64,000 bases of DNA from Sipunculus nudus (Eukaryota > Annelida > Sipuncula > Golfingiida > Sipunculidae), in NCBI GenBank assembly GCA_026874595.1, contig CM049318.1, positions 60,420,250-60,484,249 on the forward strand, read 5' to 3'. Under the pieces are notes generated by a model. It was not told where the DNA came from and searched no databases. It was given only the letters and a program-made list of their open reading frames with translations. The first letter of the stretch is position 1. Every line of letters starts with the position of its first letter. The position numbers were made by a program, and so were the translations under genes. Shown here one piece after another: positions 57,853 through 64,000 of the stretch.

Positions 57853-59789
57853 CTGAAAAATATGTAAATATTGTAAATATTTATGTGTATAATATGTATA
57901 ACAAACAATATGGATACTGTAGTAGGCCTCATATTCATGGGGTTATTTTGCAATTTTCACTTTTCCAGTGTTTTGCGACCTCACAATACAAAAGACCTGT
58001 ACACAGAGTTAAAGCATCATTATGTAAATTAATAATATAAAAAATTATATGCACAAAATCTCATTAACAAAAAATATTTTTTGTTAATGGCAGACAACTG
58101 GAAAGATTTGATATCATTTAAAACATCAATCTTTGAACATAAATCATTTATTTTGATTCAATGTCAACCTGTTTCTTTTCATCCTTGGCTTTGATGATAG
58201 GAGCACAAAGGTTTTGCTAATATCACAAATTTTAAAACCTCACAAACAAATAGGACATCACAGTATGACATATACAAACAATCTATGTATAAGAAATATA
58301 AATCTATAAAATAACTGACAGTGAGACACTAAACTGTTGTCTTGCCAATTTTTCTTCTATGGCCACACCTCAGGAATGTCAGTTTTCAGTTATGAAGTGT
58401 CCCTAATAATGATACTGGTAAGTGTGTCTTAACAGGGAGCATTTTCCATATTTTCCCCGAAACCTGTGGAATTTTAGGTTATTTGGAAAATTTCGTGAAG
58501 GTTTAATGCAGGGCCATCTATCAGCCACCACACCAGTATATCCTGAGGGTGAACTTGGCCCATGGAAAACCTGTCCCGGACAAACCTGGCTAATGTAGCG
58601 CAGGCCACCCCACATGCAAGAAGGCAAAATGTTAGTAAATACAACACTAAAGGACAAATATTTAAAACTTTCTGGGCACCTGGCTGGGTCAGACTCTGCC
58701 TCTTTGGGACCTGAAGCTGTGATGGAGCTGACCAAGAGTGAAATCACTGTAGTACAGATATGTATTGAGAAGACCTACATAAGGGCTTCGTCCCTGGTTT
58801 CAGTTAACTCAAGGTAAAGGTCTGTATCATAATCAACCATCTGCAAAAATCAACTGAGGTCTACAGACTGATAATCACAAATAATCATTTGTTCAGAAGA
58901 AGTAAATTTCTAACCATATACAGACCTGTACACCATCTAGACTGATATATAGAAATAATTGTTGGCTAAAAAATATGTTAGCCTGCATGTATGTGAATAC
59001 AGTAAACTTAGGTATGAAGTAAATAGCGAATACAGAATTCAACAGAATGATGCACCTGACCTATGCATTTATACAGACTATGTAACAACTAAAAATTCTC
59101 ACGCCTGACTGCACAAACACCTGAAATAGGAAATATGAGGTGATTTTCCCTTTTGTAGTGATCGCTTGCCAGATTCCTGAATACTGTTTATCCACCATTG
59201 GTATGTGCTTGATATCAACAAGGTTTCATAAAGACTCTAAATCCAATGACAGAAAACATTTAATATATTACTTTATTACAATTATCAATTAATGACCAGC
59301 TTGATTCAATGCACAGATCATTTGATATGTTATTACAGTCAAGGGCAGCAGGCATGCAGAAGATCCAATAACAGTGAGTGATGTTTATGATTTCTTATTC
59401 AGCAGCACCTCTTGACCAGCATCAGACAGGCTGGAGCAGCAACACCTCTATCAAACAGCAGGTCAACCAGTACATGCTGACCTGCTGCCTGGGCTGTCAG
59501 ACCTGGACTCTGTTGCTGCCTGGGGCTGGGCAGGGGTTAACATTCCAGGCCCAGAAATAGCATGCATGGCATAGGTACAAGGTGTTGTTGTTGTAGTGAT
59601 ACAGTGGTGGAGCCTGTGGAGCTGTGAGGAGGAAGATACTGAGGCTGGAGCACCTGTATCAGTACAGACATACGAACGGAGCTCACACCTGGATCCTGGA
59701 TCGTTAACCTGCACAGCTACCTTATCAAACCAGCATATCAATATTCTCTGTACCTGGATCAACTTATAGTTAATTTGCAATGGTCTAAT

Positions 59790-60110
59790 CTAATTTTAGT
59801 TGATGTAATGAAAATTGTATTGTTTATTTATAATGTATTATGATTCAATGTAATGTTATGTGATGTGATATCATCATTATCATGTATTATAATGTGATGT
59901 TTATAACATGATATGTGATGTAAAATAATGTAATTAGATGCTAAGTGATGAAATGTTAATTGATACAATTTGATGCTATGTAATGTGAAACATATGTGAA
60001 GTAATATAATGTTACATATGTACATGTGATACAATGCAATGTTAAGTGATATAATGCAGTGTTAAGTGATATAATGTGATATCATATGGGATTAAATATG
60101 ATGTGATATA
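59790..60110. repeat. Low-complexity TGATGTAATG-rich stretch
   Basis: Irregular repetition of ATAATGT, GTGATGT and TGTAATG variants over about 320 bp. Confidence 0.75.
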
Positions 60111-60124
60111 TGGTTCAATTTAGG

Positions 60125-60890
60125 AGTAAACACAATCCATGTGTCCGTTTACCATAACAAGAGTGCGTTACAAGAGGTCAGATCTTGCACATGCACAAGA
60201 GCTCCATTAAGAATACATTAAATTTATTACATTAATTCATATAGCACCCCTTATAGTATTAAAAACAATCTAAGGCACTGGACACTAAAAGTGTGGAATG
60301 AATAAATATACACACAAACCTAATAACCTGTGCATCATAGTAAAACAATAAAATATCTAAACATCTTGAACCAGTATGCTATTTTGTAAATGCTAGCACG
60401 ATGGACTTTTTACTAAGAAATTACATTTAAATCACGTAAAGTGAATTAAAAGGGACATAAAACCATTATGAAGATTTAAAATATTCTCTGAATAGAACTA
60501 TATGTTTTGATTTTTTTCCTATAAAGTTCTTTATGGTCACAGTTCTTAATGTCCTCATGTAGTTTATTCAAATAGCATGGCCCAGAAACTGAAAAGCTAC
60601 AAGATGCAAATCTTTTTTTGAGTTGTTCTTAGAACAATAAGGTTCATTTGACTTGATTCTGATGATGAAAGGGGAAAGAAGAACACAGAAGAAATACTGA
60701 TTAGAAACTTGAGAAATGTTGAATTTTGAAGTTGCATGGTTCAGCCCCACAGATGACATGAGCATTATGTTAATGTTTGTGCCACTGATCGCCCCTCTTG
60801 CAAGCTTATTTTCACTTGTGTACAGGAGTAAGCACGTTCACAATATTGGAAGATAACATAATATTTTAAGGAAAACACATTGTATTGCCG
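60125..60890. mobile_element. TTAA-type TIR element, copy 3, fragmented
   Basis: The piece at 60125-60205 (CCATGTGTCCGTTTACCATA, ACAAGAG..) and the piece at about 60765-60890 (TTTGTGCCACTGATCGCCCC, GTACAGGAGTAAGCA) match the middle and right of the copy at 28913-29420. About 560 bp of unrelated sequence, including a 'TTCATATAGCACC' repeat-like motif near 60235, lies between them. Confidence 0.5.
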
Positions 60891-60928
60891 GTATGTTTAA
60901 CATACTTGGTTAAGTGAACAGAAAGTGA

Positions 60929-61797
60929 ACTAGAATACGGGTAGTCGACAAGCGACTACGTGTATCCGCCTAAATCAGAGTGGAACGGGTGAAGTGAGGC
61001 ATGGATTAAGTGGCAAGGGGAAATAGAGTGAAGTGTTGCATATTAGCATGGATGTCTGCAGCCAAATTGTGTATGAAGGTTGCCCCCCCCACAACAAAAT
61101 CTAGAAAGCCGTCCAAGTTGTATACATATGCAAAATTTAAGGCAGATAAGTCAAACCACTACATGTATATGAGTGATTTTAGCCCGTGGCAGACAATCAG
61201 ATGGACGCTGAGCAAAAATGGTTGCAGGTGAGGCCACCAGTTTTGCGTATGATAAAGAGCTATGTGAGAACTATACACATGCAAAACTTTGGCCCAATCG
61301 GTCAAACGGTTCCCAAGATATGAGCATGGATGTCTGCTGCATAAACTAGAATGCAGGTGGCGCCACCTGTCATAAAATCAAGAGAGCTGTCGGGGATGTA
61401 TAAACCTGCAAAATTTTAGCCAGATATGTCAAACCACTGCCGAGATATGAGTGATTTTATCCCATGGCAGACAAAAAGACAGGAGCTGTGCAAAAATGGC
61501 TGCAGGTGGCGCCACCAGTTTTGCGTATGATAAAGAGCTATGTGAGATCTATACACATGCAAAATTTTGGCCCAATCGGTCAAACGGTTCCCGAGATAAG
61601 AGCTTGGATGTCTGCAGCGTAAACGTGAATTTAGGTGGCGCCACCTGTCATAAAATCAGAAAAGCTATCCAGGATGTATACGCATGCCGAATTTCAGGTG
61701 AATTAGTCAAGTCACTGCAGAGATATGAGTGATTTTAACCCAGGGCAGACGAACAGATGAAAACATAGTATCCGCAAAACTCTGTTTTGGCGGATAC
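60929..61797 (+). mobile_element. Hairpin element C: Helentron-like (HINE-like) short copy
   Basis: The head ACTAGAATACGGGTAGTCGA is identical to element B at 7379 and includes the GTAGTCG/CGACTAC stem. The tail hairpin at 61768-61797 (GTATCCGC..AAAAC / GTTTTGGCGGATAC) matches B, ending in GGCGGATAC. The interior holds about 1.5 of the 280-bp monomers, with AGGTGGCGCCACCT near 61352, 61505 and 61634. It proves that the head and tail seen in A and B define a discrete mobile unit of variable monomer number. ORFs here (such as 61451-61732) are repeat artefacts. Confidence 0.75.
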
Positions 61798-61864
61798 AAT
61801 TATTTCCTTTAATGCAATCACTGAAATTACACTTTTATTTCATTCCTGATTCAATATTGAGTAC

Positions 61865-62161
61865 ATGTACCGACTGGCTTCATTTCATCGCCTCACTTAT
61901 TTGATGTATTGTTACCGCCCCAGGTTAAGAATGTGTTGTGACCACAAATTTTCACCAACCAGCCAAATCACACAAAAGACCGCATATAAGAAACTAGGTG
62001 AGCTTGCTGAATTTGTCCAACACTATACACACAAACAAATAGCACTTAACAAGGGAAACCTAGTACAGAAACTGGTGACTGCAATACCTAACGACCCAAC
62101 TTTTTCACTGCACAAGCATTTCACAAACCAGCATACTAGTGATCAAGTGTGCCAAACTTAG
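61865..62161 (+). other. Unassigned 98-codon ORF
   Basis: It reads, among others, KLGELAEFVQHYTHKQIALN and KLVTAIPNDPTFSLHKHFTN. The composition is protein-like, with a helical, charged middle, but I recognise no family. It follows hairpin element C directly, has no visible promoter, and could be a transposon remnant, an exon or chance. Confidence 0.2.
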
Positions 62162-62592
62162 CAAAACCCTGTAACTGGAGGCTGAATCTGGAGGGGCCCA
62201 CTTTCTTGTTAATGTGCCTCCTACTTTAGAGCCAGACCTGGAACTACACCGCCTTCCAAAATTCAAGCTCCACAAGCCATTTTTTTATACATAGGGTTTG
62301 TGTGAACCAAGGAGTTTCAAGAATAATTATGTCAGTCAAACAACTTATTTGGGGGAAGGGCCACAATATCAAAGGGCTCTCTGTGCCAATACAAATTTCT
62401 GCCAGTTCATGCATTTATAAATATATGCATACAGTTTTGTAGCACTTTCACCCATACATGTGTACAGTGTACACATATGCATATATATATACGTGTACAT
62501 GTGTTACCCAGGATATTTAACTTTATAGAGATAACAGATATGTCACATTGGAGATTACAATCCAGTGGGATTGGAAATTCCACTAGGTGAGA

Positions 62593-63495
62593 TCACAATT
62601 GGAATCTCCGCTGGCTTGAGTTCAGTGGAAATCACAATCGTAATCTCTCCTAGGAGAAATTAAAATCCACTGAATATCCTCTCATAATTTACGCTCCCGA
62701 GGCAGCGGAAATCTTGCGCTTCTAAAGAAGCAAATGATTTTCACACTGCCAGCTATGACCGTTTATGATATATTTAGACACCAGATGGCGGTTCGTTGTC
62801 CGCTGAAAAATACGTGCGTATGATGTGACAGGCAGCCAACCAGATGCCAATAAACAAACACTTGACAGGCATCCTGGCTCCGCCCATAGCTACGCTTCAT
62901 GAGTTTATGATGAGTTTATGGTCGAATTATTATTGCTCTCTCTGTATTCTTGCATGATCGACTGATTCGATTATGACATTATGACTGTGTTAGCGTAGCC
63001 ATGTATCTGTTGTCTGCAGGACTGAAACCAGCCAGCAGGGTGTGAATGCAGCCTTTGTTGTTACAGTTTGGTCTGAATTACAGCTCACCGGCCGGAAATC
63101 CTATGTGCCCAAGGCCCTAAGCAAACCATGTCTGGGGTAATTCTCACTGAGCCTGTGGCCTGCTAGACGGTTACCGGGGAGATGAGCTGTCAATCAAAAC
63201 GAAATGAACATGATTGGCTCCATGTATTCCTTGCTTGCCCGTGTCTTCCAGCACAAGGTCTCATCTGATTGGACAAAAATACAGTGCTCCCCTCTCGTGT
63301 AGCAATTCAGGATACAAGGTCATAACAAACAGCGCTTACCATATCTCTAGGTACTAGGCCTATAGTTAAAGCGCTGTGTAAAGAGCGTACTCATAATTGG
63401 GATCACCACTGGCTTGAGTCTAGTGGGAAACAAAATCATAATCTCTACTAGGAGAAATCAAAATCCTTCTGATTGTCCTGTCACAATTTATGATT
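62593..63495. repeat. Pair of 105-bp direct repeats flanking a 695-bp GC-richer block
   Basis: The copy at 62593-62696 (CACAATTGGAATCTCCGCTG, GGCTTGAGTTCAGTGG, TAATCTCTCCTAGGAGAAAT) and the copy at 63391-63495 (CATAATTGGGATCACCACTG, GGCTTGAGTCTAGTGG, TAATCTCTACTAGGAGAAAT) align throughout with scattered substitutions. The enclosed DNA has more CpG and GC than its surroundings. Confidence 0.6.
63180..63280 (-). promoter_or_regulatory. Candidate promoter segment with CCAAT boxes on the minus strand
   Basis: On the minus strand CCAATCA occurs at about 63211-63217 and 63266-63272, with GATTGACA nearby and GC-richer sequence from about 62700 to 63350. It lies upstream of the minus-strand EPB41L5-like exons. 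No TATA box or first exon could be fixed, so this is only a candidate. Confidence 0.25.
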
Positions 63496-64000
63496 ACATG
63501 TATGTAAATTCATGGAAACTTCTGAATGAAGAGTGATTTAAAAATCATAAGATTTTCACAAGTATAATGCCCATATATACATTTTACTAGTATACAGTTA
63601 TGTATATATTTATATAAATCTAGTTTTCAATTATTAATATATTATTTACATAAAAATTACTAAGCTATATATTATATTATTTATATATTACAAATTACAT
63701 TTAAATATTTTAGAAACATGAAAAATGAGTAACTTGTATTGGTAAGTTTCATTTGTCTCATAGCTATAGCACAATAATAACTTACTTAATTTAACCTTCT
63801 AAGTACCCTTTATGTTCTCATTAATTGACCACACTGAGTCAGTAGTGAGTTCATGCTTTGTAAATTGTTTCAACTGCTTACTTAAATTATATGTTTTGAT
63901 CAGCTTTGATCTTTGTGAATCAAAGGACTATTACTTAACTGTTGGTCAAAATGGTGACATCTGAGTCAGAAGTACATTATGCTTATCCAGTTATTTTTAA

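Larger units (their letters stand above)
57853..64000 (-). other. Upstream intron or 5' flank of the EPB41L5-like gene
   Basis: No exon encoding the start of the FERM F1 lobe was recognised in these 6.1 kb. Contents: TGATGTAATG-like low complexity (59790-60110), a TTAA-element fragment pair (60125-60890), hairpin element C (60929-61797), a 98-codon plus-strand ORF of unknown status (61865-62161), and a pair of 105-bp direct repeats around a GC-richer block (62593-63495). Confidence 0.5.

Noticed and set aside
58917-58975. Minus-strand open stretch ...LYISLDGVQ followed by a GTCTGT donor, a possible upstream FERM exon
   Set aside because: Only LDG resembles the F1 strand motif. The segment expected between LDG and E1 is about six residues too short, and the acceptor has a poor pyrimidine tract.

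Overview
The window looks like nuclear DNA of an intron-rich invertebrate, most likely a marine lophotrochozoan and probably a mollusc. The base composition is AT-rich, exons are short with long introns and GT/AG splice sites, and there are many dispersed non-autonomous transposons. The repeats include satellite-bearing, Helentron-like elements of a style well known from bivalves. The species cannot be named from this sequence alone. There is no bacterial-type gene organisation, no rRNA or tRNA gene, and no CRISPR array.

Layout. From 1 to 2.8 kb there is a 58-bp minisatellite, then the last coding exon (plus strand) and 3' UTR of a small Cys-rich membrane protein resembling TMEM272. From 2.9 to 8.8 kb there is a block of repeats: about 6.5 units of a 340-bp satellite, followed by two head-to-head elements with terminal hairpins and a 280-bp internal tandem repeat. 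From 8.8 to 14.1 kb I see no gene; this stretch probably includes the 3' UTR of the next gene. From 14.1 to 57.9 kb on the minus strand lies one large gene, the FERM protein EPB41L5 (Lulu / Drosophila yurt). I placed 19 coding exons with consistent splice phases. They encode 982 in-frame residues and a stop, ending in the PDZ-ligand-like tail LTTEL. Its 5' exons lie beyond the right edge or were not recognised. From 57.9 to 64 kb there is intron or 5' flank with more repeats, including a third copy of the hairpin element, and a GC-richer segment with CCAAT boxes near 63 kb.

The introns of the EPB41L5-like gene hold many mobile elements. There is a nearly complete 3.57-kb hAT transposon with a 657-aa transposase ORF, broken by one frameshift before its hATC domain. 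There are two TA-flanked elements of 1.07 and 1.39 kb with long terminal inverted repeats, a Tigger-like MITE, hAT-like MITEs, a TTAA-flanked family with a nested insertion, a tRNA-like SINE family, and a putative solo LTR with heat-shock elements ahead of a TATA box.

The observations I find most unusual are: an optional 18-bp microexon inside the FERM F1/F2 region; minisatellites that start at exon 3' ends and repeat the exon-donor junction itself, in at least two and perhaps three introns of the same gene; an alternative C-terminus whose stop codon lies inside a poly(A)-signal-like hexamer; and the palindrome AGGTGGCGCCACCT shared by at least three otherwise different satellite families.
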